This document shows, piece by piece, positions 1-7,930 of a stretch of 27,408 nt of DNA; the stretch's first letter is position 1; each line of letters opens with the position of its first letter. The DNA is taken from the NCBI GenBank assembly GCA_963642245.1, contig CAVIFY010000025.1, positions 1-27,408 on the forward strand. The letters run 5' to 3'. Origin of the DNA: CAG-217 sp963642245. GTDB taxonomy: Bacteria > Bacillota > Clostridia > Oscillospirales > Acutalibacteraceae. The position numbers were made by a program, and so were the translations under genes. A model generated the notes under the pieces. That model was given only the letters and a program-made list of their open reading frames with translations. It had not been told where the DNA came from and ran no database searches.

Positions 1-1
1 G

Positions 2-85
2 TATATGCTGTTCCGCAAGAACAAGTATGACGATAACACCCTGACCGTGACCGCAAAGAAAGCAAAGAGCAAGGCTACCAAATAA
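2..85 (+). CDS. C-terminal end of a membrane protein, probably FeoB (partial)
   Basis: Only the last 27 codons are in the window, ending in TAA. The peptide begins YMLFRKNKY and finishes in a Lys/Ala-rich tail, as expected for the cytoplasmic end after a last membrane helix. The FeoB call rests on context: the next gene, 20 bases downstream, is a FeoB-associated Cys-rich protein, which normally follows feoB. The fragment is too short to prove the family. Confidence 0.5.
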   Translation, partial: YMLFRKNKYDDNTLTVTAKKAKSKATK

Positions 86-105
86 TTAAACAAGAAGGTG
101 TGTTT

Positions 106-294
106 ATGCTTGCCTTTCTGAAAGCGAATTATTTAACCATTCTGATCATTCTTGTGCTGGTGGCTATCGTGGTGGGGATCATCTGCTCCATCGTGAAAGA
201 CAAAAAGGCCGGGCGCAACACCTGCGGCGCAAATTGCGCCCACTGCGCCAACGCCGGCTGCTGCCACCAGCAGCCTAAGAAGAAAAAGAGATAG
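106..294 (+). CDS. FeoB-associated Cys-rich membrane protein
   Basis: A 62-residue protein with one N-terminal membrane helix (about residues 9-30, rich in I/L/V) and a short cytoplasmic tail. The tail holds the Cys cluster CGANCAHCANAGCC, followed by a basic end. This is the architecture of the small FeoB-associated Cys-rich family that accompanies ferrous iron importers; its exact role is unknown, and metal binding or handover is plausible. I chose the ATG at 106 over an in-frame GTG at 100 because an AGAAGG ribosome site lies about 7 bases upstream of the ATG. The stop overlaps the ribosome site of the next gene, so the two are probably one operon with the upstream gene. Confidence 0.85.
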   Translation: MLAFLKANYLTILIILVLVAIVVGIICSIVKDKKAGRNTCGANCAHCANAGCCHQQPKKKKR

Positions 295-306
295 GAGGTA
301 TGCTTT

Positions 307-555
307 ATGACAAAGACCATAGTAGGCATTGACGGTATGGCTTGCGGTATGTGCGAGAGCCATGTAAACGATACCGTGCGCCGCAACTTTAATGTAAAGA
401 GCGTAAAGGCCTCCCATAAAAAGAAACAGGCGGAGATCATCTCGGCAGAGCCTTTAGACGAGGCGGCCCTGCGTAAGGCCATCGGCGACACCGGCTACAC
501 GGTGACCGATGTGCATACGGAGCCGTACAAGAAAAAGGGCCTGTTTGGTCACTAA
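307..555 (+). CDS. Heavy-metal-associated (HMA) domain protein
   Basis: An 82-residue single-domain cytoplasmic protein of the HMA/CopZ fold. The metal site GMACGMCESH near residues 10-19 supplies the paired cysteines (CxxC) that bind a soft metal ion. The rest fits the beta-alpha-beta-beta-alpha-beta pattern, ending in a Lys-rich tail. A strong GGAGG sits 8 bases before the ATG. Being last in the presumed feo operon suggests a role in metal homeostasis beside iron uptake. Copper chaperone is the family default, but the metal cannot be read from the sequence. Confidence 0.85.
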   Translation: MTKTIVGIDGMACGMCESHVNDTVRRNFNVKSVKASHKKKQAEIISAEPLDEAALRKAIGDTGYTVTDVHTEPYKKKGLFGH

Positions 556-587
556 GCCTCCCTACACAAATAAATCCCTTGTGGATT

Positions 588-616
588 TTGTTTGACCCGC
601 AGTCGGAGCTTACAAT
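588..616 (+). promoter_or_regulatory. Putative sigma-A promoter of a small RNA
   Basis: A perfect extended-type -10 box TACAAT (611-616) lies 17 bases after a weaker -35 box TTGTTT (588-593). This predicts a transcript start at about 622-624, exactly where the first hairpin of the candidate RNA begins. A TTGACC at 592-597 is an alternative -35, but its spacing to TACAAT is only 13. Confidence 0.4.
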
Positions 617-621
617 ACACA

Positions 622-817
622 GCAGGCGGGCGAAAACCCGCCTGCATGGATAACACCCTCCCTGTACTTCTCCTTCCGGCTCCCTGCGGTAACGCTCTTT
701 TCTGTGCCCATAGGGCGCAAAAGAGTCTTCTCCTTTCTCGGCAGACTTGCCATTGTCTGCCACCCGCGCTCTCTCAGAGTGCGGCCAAAGCGGCGCAGTT
801 TCTGCGCCGCTTTTTTT
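622..817 (+). ncRNA. Candidate structured small RNA, ~195 nt, family not recognised
   Basis: This gene-free stretch holds five consecutive perfect or near-perfect hairpins: 622-645 (9 bp, loop CGAAAA), 695-725 (CTCTTTT/AAAAGAG enclosing GTGCCC/GGGCGC), 740-761 (GGCAGAC/GTCTGCC), 766-782 (7 bp) and a classic terminator at 788-812. A promoter-like -10 ends six bases before the first hairpin. The size is near that of 6S RNA, but the 5' end folds locally instead of pairing with the 3' end, so I do not call it 6S. I also see no SRP, tmRNA or RNase P signatures. The overlapping short ORFs on either strand look accidental. Confidence 0.5.
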
Positions 818-818
818 A
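788..818 (+). terminator. Rho-independent terminator of the candidate small RNA
   Basis: GCGGCGCAG / CTGCGCCGC with a TTT loop and two extra A-T pairs, directly followed by seven T residues. Confidence 0.9.
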
Positions 819-907
819 TGCGCTTTTTTATTTATGCGACAAATAAGACCAACTGTTCGGTAAATTACAGTGAAACAGCGTGATCGGCAAAAGATCACAA
901 TTTGCGC

Positions 908-937
908 TTGACGGCCTGCAAATGCCCGTGTTATAGT
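908..937 (+). promoter_or_regulatory. Promoter of the LRR surface-protein gene
   Basis: TTGACG (908-913), an 18-base spacer and TATAGT (932-937). It lies about 90 bases upstream of the surface-protein start and just after the preceding terminator. Confidence 0.7.
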
Positions 938-951
938 TAAGGTAGCGGCAG

Positions 952-988
952 TAGACGCTTTTTTGGGAGTCTAAGCCCCTGTGGGGGC
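952..988 (+). promoter_or_regulatory. 5'-UTR with two small hairpins
   Basis: The leader of the LRR gene contains TAGAC/GTCTA (952-956 with 969-973) followed at once by GCCCC-TGT-GGGGC (975-988). They sit immediately before the three alternative starts. No known riboswitch class was recognised; they may affect mRNA stability or translation. Confidence 0.4.
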
Positions 989-1029
989 ATAGAATGAATG
1001 GAGGTTATTCTATGAACGGAGGTATTTGT

Positions 1030-4000
1030 ATGAAGATGAAGCGATGTTGCGCCTGGTTGCTGGCGGTGCTTTTGCTGCTGGCAGCACCGGCTTTGCCTGC
1101 GGGCACGCTGCTGGCGCCCATTACGGCCCGGGCGGCCACCCAGCAGTCCGGGGATTATGTGTACACCCTGCGGTCAGACGGTACGGCGGCGATCACCGAG
1201 TACAAGGGCCGCAAGACGGCGGATCTGAAGCTCCCGTCCACCCTGGGCGGCAAAAAAGTGACGGTTGTGGGCAATACCGCCTTTATCAGCCACGATGAGT
1301 TAAAGACCGTAACGGTGCCTGCCGGGGTAAAGACTATCGGCGGCTTTGCCTTTGGCTATTGTTATAATTTGAAGTCCGTGTCCCTGCCGGTCGGATTAAA
1401 AGATATTGGGCGGGGCGCATTTAATGGGTGCGACGCACTGACCGCACCGCGTATTCCCTCTACGGTGACCTATGTGGGCAGTATGGCCTTTGGCGGTACC
1501 GGGTACGACAAGCCCGCCAATTATAAAAACGGCGCCCTGTACCTGGATGGCTGGATGCTTGGCACCTCAAACGATATAGAGAACCTGACTGCCTTCCAAA
1601 TCCCGGCGGGGACGGTGGGTCTGGCGGATTTCGTTTTCTTTTATACACAGATCACCGGCGTGCAGCTGCCGGCCAGTCTGCGCTATATCGGCGACAGCGC
1701 CTTTGGTCAGTGCAGCCAGCTGCAAACCATTCAGGTGGCTGCCGGGAATACGGCCCTGTCCGTGCAGGACAATGTGCTCTACAATGCGGCAAAAACCTGC
1801 CTGATCTTGTTCCCCCAGGGCAAGACGGATATAACGAATTTTACCGCACCGTCTACCTTGACGGCTGTGGGGAATTACGCCTTTAGCGGCAACACGACCA
1901 TCCAGTCTGTGACCCTGCCCAATACGGTCACCAAGCTGGGCGATCAGGCCTTTGGCGGCTGTGAGGCACTGGAGAAAATGCCCTTGCCTACCGCACTGAA
2001 AGAGATTGGCGCCAACTGCTTTATGTACTGCGGCAAGTTGGAGAATGTGACCCTGCCTGCGGGCATTACGGCGCTGCCGGACGGGGTGTTTGAAAATTGC
2101 GCGGCCTTTACGGCCATATCGCTGCCGTCCGGGTTGAAGTCCATTGGCGAGAATGTTTTTTACGGCTGTGAAAAGATCACGGAGATGAATATTCCGAACA
2201 CGGTGACCACCATCGGCCAGCAGGCGTTTACCAACTGTACGGCGCTGGCAAAGGTGACCCTGCCCGACGGGCTGAAAGTGATACCCGATCGGGCCTTTGA
2301 CAGCTGCGAGGCATTGAAATCCATCACCCTGCCGTCTACGCTGACGGAGATCGGCTATGCCGCATTCCAGTACACCGGGTTGGAGAGCATTTATGTGCCG
2401 GACGGTGTGACCGAGATCCGGGAGTGTGCGTTCCAGTACAGCAAGCTGGTGTCTGCCCGCCTGCCGGAGGGGCTGACGGTGATCCGCGCCCATGCTTTTG
2501 ACGGTCTGCCCCTGGAGCAGATCAATATTCCCAGCACGGTCAAGATCTTGGAGAACAGCGCCTTTGCCGGTGCCCATTTTACCACCATTGAACTGCCTGC
2601 CGGGTTGCAGCAGATCTGGGAAAGGGTGTTTAGCACCTGCCGCCAGCTGACTTCCATCACCATTCCGGACGGGGTCACCTTGATGGGCGGCCAGGTGTTT
2701 GAAAACTGTAACGCCCTGACTGCCGTGCACCTGCCAAAGAGCATGCAGCGGCTGGGCACATCTGTGTTCCAGGCGTGCCGCTCCCTTACATCCATTACCA
2801 TTCCCGAGGGGGTAACGGAAATTGGCTCCAACGCTTTTAACAGCTGCGTAAAGCTGACTTCCGTACAGTTCCCCTCCACCTTAAAGTCCATTGACGATAC
2901 GGCGTTTGGCGACTGCTGGGCGTTGACGGATATTGCTCTTCCGGACGGACTGGAGAAGCTGGGCGACCTGGTGTTCTCCGGTACCAACATTGCAGACACC
3001 CCTTGTCCCGACCGGCTGAAGCAGGTGGGCTACAATCCCTTTTATCAGGCGCCGCTGTCTGCGGCCCAGCCCAGCGAGGGCATTTACTGGGGCGATTGGC
3101 TGATCGGCTATGAGGATTGCAAAGGCAATTCTGTGGATACGGTGAACATTAAGGACGGCACCCGCCACCTGGCGGATCATGTGCTCGCACCCACGATCAT
3201 CGCCGGTTACAGCAATTATTATATGAAGTATATTGACCTGCCGGCGTCCCTGGAGAGCATTGGCGATGGCGCGCTGTCCTATAATAGCTTTACCAGCCTG
3301 ACCATTCCCGGGAGTGTAAAGACCATTGGGAATTATGCGTTCTCCAACTGCCAGCAGCTAAAGACGGTGACCTTCTCCGAGGGCGTGCAGTCGCTGGGCG
3401 ATTATGTGTTCTCCGGCTGCGGACTGCTGACCGGTGTGGATCTGCCCGCCACTTTGCAGCACATGGGCACTTGCGTGTTTATCAACACCCCGGTTCTGAA
3501 TAACCAGGCCGGCCAGCCCATTCAGTATGTGGACAAATGGGTGATCGCCGCCAATGGCACCGGCAATTTGTCCATTGCCAACGGCACAGTGGGCATTTGC
3601 GACTTTGCTTTTTACAACAACCGCAACGGCCAGATCACCGTGCCTGCCAGCGTCAAATACCTGGGCGAACAGTGTATGGGCTATCGGCAGGACGGGGCGC
3701 AGCGGTATCCGTTTGCCGGGTTTAAGATGGCTTGCTACGCCAACTCGGCCGCCCATACCTATGCCAAGAAGTACGGGGTCAATTACACCCTGATCTGCAA
3801 TCACCAGTACAAGTCGGGCGTGACCAAAGCCACCACCGCTAAGGACGGCCAAAGCTATAAAAAGTGCGCCCTTTGCGGCGCAGTCACCGGCAAAACGGTG
3901 ATCGCCAAGGCGTCCAATATCAAGCTGAATAAGACCGCTTACACCTACAACGGCAAGGTACAGCGCCCCGGCGTGACGGTGAAAGACAGCAAGGGCAAGA

Positions 4001-4434
4001 CCTTGAAGAACGGCACGGATTACACCGTGTCTTACAGCAGCGGCTGCAAAAATGTAGGCCGTTACACCGTGAAAGTGACTCTAAAAGGTAACTACAGCGG
4101 CAGTAAGGCGATGACTTACAACATTAACCCCAAGGGCACCAGTGTTTCCAAAGTGACCGCTGCCAAGAAAGGCTTTAAGGTGACCTGGAAAAAGCAGGCT
4201 ACCCAGACTACCGGGTATGAAGTGCAGTACAGCACATCATCTAACTTCAAAAAAGGCAATAAGACCGTGAATGTCACCAAGAATAAGACCACTTCTAAGT
4301 CTGTCAGCAAGCTGTCCGCCAAGAAGAAGTACTATGTTCGCGTGCGCACTTATAAGACCGTAAAAATCGGTGGTAAGAGCGTAAAACTCTACTCCGGCTG
4401 GAGTAAGGCTAAGAGTGTGACTACCAAGAAGTAA
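1030..4434 (+). CDS. Secreted BspA-type leucine-rich-repeat protein with Ig-like and Fn3-like C-terminus
   Basis: A 1134-residue exported protein. Residues 1-36 form a signal peptide (MKMKR, a hydrophobic core, cleavage near ARAA). Most of the chain is LRR_5/BspA-type repeats of about 23 residues, recurring as 'LPxGLKxIGxxAFxxCxxL', with two DxWxIG-type interruptions. Near the C-terminus come a two-CxxC-like segment (CNHQY...CALCG), an Ig/MBG-like domain (KTAYTYNGKVQRPGVTV) and a Lys-rich Fn3-like domain of about 95 residues. There is no LPXTG motif or C-terminal anchor helix, so attachment is by another route or the protein is released. Family knowledge suggests surface adhesion. Three in-frame ATGs (994, 1012, 1030) are spaced exactly 18 bases apart, the last two each with GGAGG 7 bases upstream. 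I chose 1030 because it gives the cleanest signal peptide. Confidence 0.85.
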   Translation: MKMKRCCAWLLAVLLLLAAPALPAGTLLAPITARAATQQSGDYVYTLRSDGTAAITEYKGRKTADLKLPSTLGGKKVTVVGNTAFISHDELKTVTVPAGVKTIGGFAFGYCYNLKSVSLPVGLKDIGRGAFNGCDALTAPRIPSTVTYVGSMAFGGTGYDKPANYKNGALYLDGWMLGTSNDIENLTAFQIPAGTVGLADFVFFYTQITGVQLPASLRYIGDSAFGQCSQLQTIQVAAGNTALSVQDNVLYNAAKTCLILFPQGKTDITNFTAPSTLTAVGNYAFSGNTTIQSVTLPNTVTKLGDQAFGGCEALEKMPLPTALKEIGANCFMYCGKLENVTLPAGITALPDGVFENCAAFTAISLPSGLKSIGENVFYGCEKITEMNIPNTVTTIGQQAFTNCTALAKVTLPDGLKVIPDRAFDSCEALKSITLPSTLTEIGYAAFQYTGLESIYVPDGVTEIRECAFQYSKLVSARLPEGLTVIRAHAFDGLPLEQINIPSTVKILENSAFAGAHFTTIELPAGLQQIWERVFSTCRQLTSITIPDGVTLMGGQVFENCNALTAVHLPKSMQRLGTSVFQACRSLTSITIPEGVTEIGSNAFNSCVKLTSVQFPSTLKSIDDTAFGDCWALTDIALPDGLEKLGDLVFSGTNIADTPCPDRLKQVGYNPFYQAPLSAAQPSEGIYWGDWLIGYEDCKGNSVDTVNIKDGTRHLADHVLAPTIIAGYSNYYMKYIDLPASLESIGDGALSYNSFTSLTIPGSVKTIGNYAFSNCQQLKTVTFSEGVQSLGDYVFSGCGLLTGVDLPATLQHMGTCVFINTPVLNNQAGQPIQYVDKWVIAANGTGNLSIANGTVGICDFAFYNNRNGQITVPASVKYLGEQCMGYRQDGAQRYPFAGFKMACYANSAAHTYAKKYGVNYTLICNHQYKSGVTKATTAKDGQSYKKCALCGAVTGKTVIAKASNIKLNKTAYTYNGKVQRPGVTVKDSKGKTLKNGTDYTVSYSSGCKNVGRYTVKVTLKGNYSGSKAMTYNINPKGTSVSKVTAAKKGFKVTWKKQATQTTGYEVQYSTSSNFKKGNKTVNVTKNKTTSKSVSKLSAKKKYYVRVRTYKTVKIGGKSVKLYSGWSKAKSVTTKK

Positions 4435-4459
4435 AGTGCATTTAGGTATTTGAGCGACC

Positions 4460-4555
4460 GTAGGGGCGGCAACCTGCCGCCCGCGGTGCGGTGAGGGCAC
4501 CGCACCCTACAAAGAATAGAGATAACCGTAGGGCGGGGGCTTGCTCCCGCCGAAC
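4460..4555. repeat. Cluster of short palindromic repeats (GTAGGG type)
   Basis: Three adjacent GC-rich hairpins: GTAGGGGCGG with CCGCCC (from 4460), GTGCGGT/ACCGCAC ending in CCCTAC, and GTAGGGCGGG with CTCCCGCC (about 4528-4552). A perfect inverted copy of the first ten bases occurs at 4692-4701 (CCGCCCCTAC), so the whole repeat block is bracketed by a 10-bp inverted repeat. No coding capacity. Confidence 0.75.
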
Positions 4556-4673
4556 AATCCCTCCGTCAACGCCTACGGCGTTGCCACCTCCCTTTGCAAG
4601 GGAGGCAAATCGGTTACAATATCTTAGCCTCCCTTGTAAAGGGAGGGGGACCACCGCAGGTGGTGGAGGGATT
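4556..4673. repeat. Two copies of a palindromic repeat unit facing each other
   Basis: Unit A (4556-4606) reads AATCCCTCC, a CAACGCC/GGCGTTG hairpin, then CCTCCCTT/AAGGGAGG. Unit B (about 4624-4673) is the same design on the other strand: CCTCCCTT/AAGGGAGG, a CCACC/GGTGG hairpin, then GGAGGGATT. The outer ends AATCCCTCC and GGAGGGATT are perfect inverted repeats. The conserved CTCCCTT stem with an exchangeable inner hairpin suggests a dispersed, probably MITE- or REP-like family. Confidence 0.75.
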
Positions 4674-4678
4674 TGCGC

Positions 4679-4701
4679 GGGCGGATGGTATCCGCCCCTA
4701 C
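4679..4701. repeat. Palindromic repeat closing the cluster
   Basis: GGGCGGAT-GGT-ATCCGCCC hairpin (4679-4697), ending in CCGCCCCTAC, which is the inverted partner of GTAGGGGCGG at 4460-4469. Confidence 0.7.
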
Positions 4702-4727
4702 CGCATTCCACATTTTACACACAAAAA

Positions 4728-4767
4728 ACAAAAAACCGACGGTGCGCCGTACAGGCACCGTCGGTTT
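4728..4767 (-). terminator. Terminator of the AI-2E-family gene (likely bidirectional)
   Basis: A 10-bp stem CCGACGGTGC / GCACCGTCGG (4736-4745 with 4755-4764). On the minus strand a long T-rich run follows (complement of the A-runs at 4723-4735). On the plus strand TTTCTATATT follows. Confidence 0.85.
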
Positions 4768-4783
4768 CTATATTATATAGGGA

Positions 4784-6010
4784 TCATTTCTTTTTCTTAA
4801 AGGGATTGGGCAGGGGTTTCTTTGGCTGGTCGGCAGCCCGGAGGGTGGCCTCTGCGGCGGCCCGCTCCTGGGCCGGCGGGGTGTACAGGTGGATCCGCCC
4901 GGTGTCGTTAAAGGCCTTAACGGTCATCACTGCCAACGGCACTAAGAACATACCGATAAACCCAAAGATCTTCAGACCAAAGTACAGGCCCATCAGGGTC
5001 ACCAGCGGGTTGACTCCCAGGGTCTGGCCCACGATCTTCGGCTCAATGTACTGGCGGATCACGGTGATCACCACATAGAGCACCAGCAGCCCGACACCCT
5101 GCTTGGTGTCGCCGTTCAGCAGGCTGATAATGGCCCAGGGAATGAGAATGCCACCGGAGCCGGCCACCGGCAAAATGTCAAAGATGGCAATGCCCATGGC
5201 GATCACCACCGCATAGGCGTTGTGCATAATGCCAACGGCGTTCATAATGGTAAAGCCCAAAAACAGCTCGCAGAAGGTGATAAACATGATCAGCGCGTAG
5301 GCCCGCAGCATTTTGACAATGGTTTTGGAGAACAGCTGCTTGGTCTCGCTGAGCAGGTTTTTATGCTTTGCCGGCAGCTGCAACTTGATAAAGTGCACCA
5401 CCTTGTCATAATCCTTGGTAAACAGGATCCAGGCGATAATGCCGATAACGATCGCCAGGAGGGCAGAGGGCAGGCTCTTGACCACATTGACCACGCCGCT
5501 GACGCCGCTGGTAATGCCGGATTTGACCGTATCTAAATTCAGGCCGATCTTGCTCAGGTCAAAGTCCTGGATCAGGTTGTTGAAGAAATCCGTCACCGAG
5601 GTGGAAACGGAGGCGTAAATGCCGTCCGGCAAAAACTGCAAAAAGTGCAGCACATTCTTTTGCAAGGTGGTCAAAAACCCGGGCAGGTCGTTCATCTGGT
5701 CTGCAACATAAGAGATAAAACTGCCGATCTCCTGAAACAGCTTTTGGATCAGCAGCCCCACCGGCACCAGAATAATGAGAATGGTAAAGAGCACCAGCAG
5801 CACGCTCCACAGACCGTGGCACTTGTGGTTGGTCTTTTTGTCCAGCCAGCGCAGGGGGCGCTGATTGATCACCGCAAAGAGAAAGGTGAGCAAAAAGGGT
5901 GCCGCCACCCAAAAGCAGTAGCGGAAAAACAGAAACAGCAGTCCGAAGATCACTGCTACATAGGCCAGATTGATCAGCGCGTCGCGCCGTTTTGCTACTT
6001 TTTCGTTCAT
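4784..6010 (-). CDS. AI-2E family membrane protein (YtvI/PerM-like)
   Basis: A 408-residue polytopic membrane protein. Two N-terminal helices (about 13-45), a third near 68-90, an extracytoplasmic amphipathic section, then four or five C-terminal helices. The C-terminal half carries family hallmarks: DILPVAGSGGILIPW and RQYIEPKIVGQTLGVNPL. The tail is Lys/Pro-rich. Family members are proposed transporters; in Firmicutes a close subgroup (YtvI) is linked to sporulation, which I cannot distinguish here. The open frame extends 64 codons upstream, but I chose the ATG at 6010 because AAGGA precedes it and the upstream extension looks non-coding and AT-rich. It is divergent from the ACT-domain gene. 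Confidence 0.8.
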   Translation of the reverse strand: MNEKVAKRRDALINLAYVAVIFGLLFLFFRYCFWVAAPFLLTFLFAVINQRPLRWLDKKTNHKCHGLWSVLLVLFTILIILVPVGLLIQKLFQEIGSFISYVADQMNDLPGFLTTLQKNVLHFLQFLPDGIYASVSTSVTDFFNNLIQDFDLSKIGLNLDTVKSGITSGVSGVVNVVKSLPSALLAIVIGIIAWILFTKDYDKVVHFIKLQLPAKHKNLLSETKQLFSKTIVKMLRAYALIMFITFCELFLGFTIMNAVGIMHNAYAVVIAMGIAIFDILPVAGSGGILIPWAIISLLNGDTKQGVGLLVLYVVITVIRQYIEPKIVGQTLGVNPLVTLMGLYFGLKIFGFIGMFLVPLAVMTVKAFNDTGRIHLYTPPAQERAAAEATLRAADQPKKPLPNPFKKKK

Positions 6011-6207
6011 AGAACCGTCCTTATATATTATCGCAAAACAATATCTATTACTAAGCATTTTATAGTATTTTGCCTTTTGTTGCAAGGGATTTTTGTAAAT
6101 ATTGTAAAATTCTGAATTTAGGTCTTGATTATAGCCGGAAATCGTGCTACTATATTCAAAATGTTTTTGACAAGCGCACATCTGTGCACGGGTGGTGAAC
6201 ACATCGA

Positions 6208-6642
6208 ATGAGCAAAGCAGGTTATGTGCTGGTGGACGCCGGGATCTTGCCGGAGGTTTACCGCAAGGTTTTAACGGCGAAAAAGTACCTGGCCACCGGC
6301 AAGGCGGCTTCTGTCAAGGAGGCGGCGCAGCTGGCAGGGATCTCCCGCAGTGCATACTATAAATACAAGGACGCCATCTTTGAGTACGGCACCTCTGCGT
6401 CAGACGAGGTGGCCACCGTCAAGGCCCGGTTGCAGGACAGCGCCGGGGTGCTCTCCGGCTTTATCGGCGCCATCTCTCAGGTGGGGGGCAATGTGCTCTC
6501 CGTCAATCAGAGCGTGCCCCAGGACGGGGCGGCGGATGTGACCGTGACCGTGCGCATTGCCGATCTGTCTGTGGAGCCCGCCCGGTTACCGGCGCTCCTC
6601 GAGCAGCTGGAGGGCGTTGTGGGCGCCGCATTTATTCAGTAA
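6208..6642 (+). CDS. ACT-domain protein, UPF0735 / PheB-like
   Basis: A 144-residue protein. The N-terminal part has a helix-turn-helix-like stretch (SVKEAAQLAGISRSAYYKYK, about residues 36-55). The second half is an ACT ligand-binding domain beginning near VLSGFIGAISQVGGNVLSV. This matches the UPF0735/PheB group, small ACT proteins often found beside aromatic or aspartate-family amino-acid genes. Here it lies 51 bases upstream of homoserine dehydrogenase, so sensing an amino acid of that pathway is a reasonable inference. No strong AGGAGG was seen; GGGTGGTGAA precedes the ATG. Confidence 0.75.
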   Translation: MSKAGYVLVDAGILPEVYRKVLTAKKYLATGKAASVKEAAQLAGISRSAYYKYKDAIFEYGTSASDEVATVKARLQDSAGVLSGFIGAISQVGGNVLSVNQSVPQDGAADVTVTVRIADLSVEPARLPALLEQLEGVVGAAFIQ

Positions 6643-6693
6643 ATTTTTTTGGATTGCTGCCCGGCAGCAAAATTTCTCTTTCAGGAGGTTCAA

Positions 6694-7911
6694 ATGAAAG
6701 TAGCAGTTATGGGGTACGGGACCGTAGGTTCCGGCGTGTGTGAAGTGATCGAGACCCACCAGGACACCCTGGCCAAGCGCACCGGCGGTACGGCGCTGGA
6801 GCTGGCGCGGATCCTGGATCTGCGGGAGTTCCCCGGCGACAAGCACGAGGCGCTCTTCACCAAGGATTTTAACGATATTCTGAATGATCCGGAGATCAAG
6901 ATCGTGGCAGAGACCATGGGCGGGGTGAACCCGGCTTTTGACTTTACCATGAAACTGCTTGCCAGCGGCAAGAGCGTGGTCACCTCCAACAAGGAGCTGG
7001 TGGCGCAAAAGGGGCCGGAGCTGCTGGCCTGCGCCAAAGAGCATAATGTAAACTACCTGATCGAGGCGTCCGTTGGCGGCGGTATTCCCATCATTCGCCC
7101 CATGGCTCAGTGCCTGGCGGCCAATCATATTGAGGGCATTGCCGGTATTCTCAACGGCACCACCAACTTTATTTTGACCCAGATGATCGAGGAGGATATG
7201 TCCTTTGCAGACGCACTGGCGCTGGCCCAGGCCAACGGCTTTGCAGAGAAGGATCCCACCGCCGATGTGGAGGGCCACGACGCCTGCCGCAAAGTGTGCA
7301 TTTTGGCCTCCCTGGCCTTTGGCAAGCATGTGTACCCCTCTCAGGTGGAGACGGAGGGTATCTCCAAGATCACCCTGGAAGATGTGGCCTATGTGGCTTC
7401 TGCCGGCGGCGTGATCAAGCTGCTGGGTCAGATCAAGGACCTGGGCGACGGCAAGATCGCTGCTTTTGTTGGCCCGGCTGTGGTGTATAACGGCTCTCAG
7501 CTGGCCTCCGTTAAGGGCGTGTTTAACGCCATTTTGGTGCGGGGCGACGCCGTGGGTGATGTGTGCTTCTACGGCCAGGGCGCCGGTAAGCTGCCCACCG
7601 CCTCTGCTGTGGTGGCAGATATGGCAGACTGTGCCGCACACACCGAGCAGCGCCGGATCTTTGGCTGGGGCGCCGGTGAGGAGGACTATGTGGTGGACTA
7701 CAAAACCGCCATTAAAATGCCCTTCTATGTACGGGTACAGGGCGACGAGACCCACATTAAGCAGGCCTTTGACAATGTGAAGTTCCTCTCTCGCAGAGGG
7801 CAGCCTGCTGACGAAAAAGCCTTTATCACCGACGAGATGACAGAGGAGGAGCTGGAGCGCCGCCTGGCCGGGTTCCAGGTAGAGGCTGTGATCAAGGTGG
7901 CAAGTTACTAA
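6694..7911 (+). CDS. hom: Homoserine dehydrogenase
   Basis: A 405-residue cytoplasmic enzyme that reduces aspartate semialdehyde to homoserine with NAD(P)H, the branch towards threonine and methionine. The Rossmann motif GYGTVGSGV is at residues 7-15; the substrate-domain signatures GGGIPIIRP and GILNGTTNFILTQM lie mid-chain, followed by EKDPTADVEGHDACRK. The C-terminus (MPFYVRVQGDETHI...) resembles a short, degenerate ACT module, slightly shorter than in 430-residue relatives. The ATG at 6694 was chosen over an earlier in-frame start at 6649 because CAGGAGG lies 6 bases before it and MKVAVMGYG is the normal beginning. lysC follows after 19 bases. Confidence 0.95.
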   Translation: MKVAVMGYGTVGSGVCEVIETHQDTLAKRTGGTALELARILDLREFPGDKHEALFTKDFNDILNDPEIKIVAETMGGVNPAFDFTMKLLASGKSVVTSNKELVAQKGPELLACAKEHNVNYLIEASVGGGIPIIRPMAQCLAANHIEGIAGILNGTTNFILTQMIEEDMSFADALALAQANGFAEKDPTADVEGHDACRKVCILASLAFGKHVYPSQVETEGISKITLEDVAYVASAGGVIKLLGQIKDLGDGKIAAFVGPAVVYNGSQLASVKGVFNAILVRGDAVGDVCFYGQGAGKLPTASAVVADMADCAAHTEQRRIFGWGAGEEDYVVDYKTAIKMPFYVRVQGDETHIKQAFDNVKFLSRRGQPADEKAFITDEMTEEELERRLAGFQVEAVIKVASY

Positions 7912-7930
7912 TTCGGAGGATAGATAGACT

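Noticed and set aside
588..818. 6S, SRP or tmRNA identity for the structured RNA
   Set aside because: 5' and 3' ends do not pair as in 6S, and the conserved SRP and tmRNA sequence signatures were not found.
592..846. 84-codon plus-strand frame upstream of the LRR gene
   Set aside because: Runs through five hairpins and a perfect terminator, has no ribosome site and starts inside promoter-like sequence; a structured RNA is a better explanation.
1567..2730. 387-codon minus-strand frame inside the LRR gene
   Set aside because: Antisense shadow of repeated LRR codons; its apparent repeats simply mirror those of the real gene.
4460..4701. Repeat block considered as a CRISPR array
   Set aside because: Units are palindromic, unequal and inverted, with no regular spacers and no cas genes.
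4491..5078. 195-codon plus-strand frame across the repeat cluster
   Set aside because: Made of palindromic repeats, a terminator and antisense of the AI-2E-family gene.
6011..6202. 64-codon N-terminal extension of the AI-2E-family protein
   Set aside because: AT-rich upstream DNA with no family similarity; a ribosome site lies before ATG 6010.
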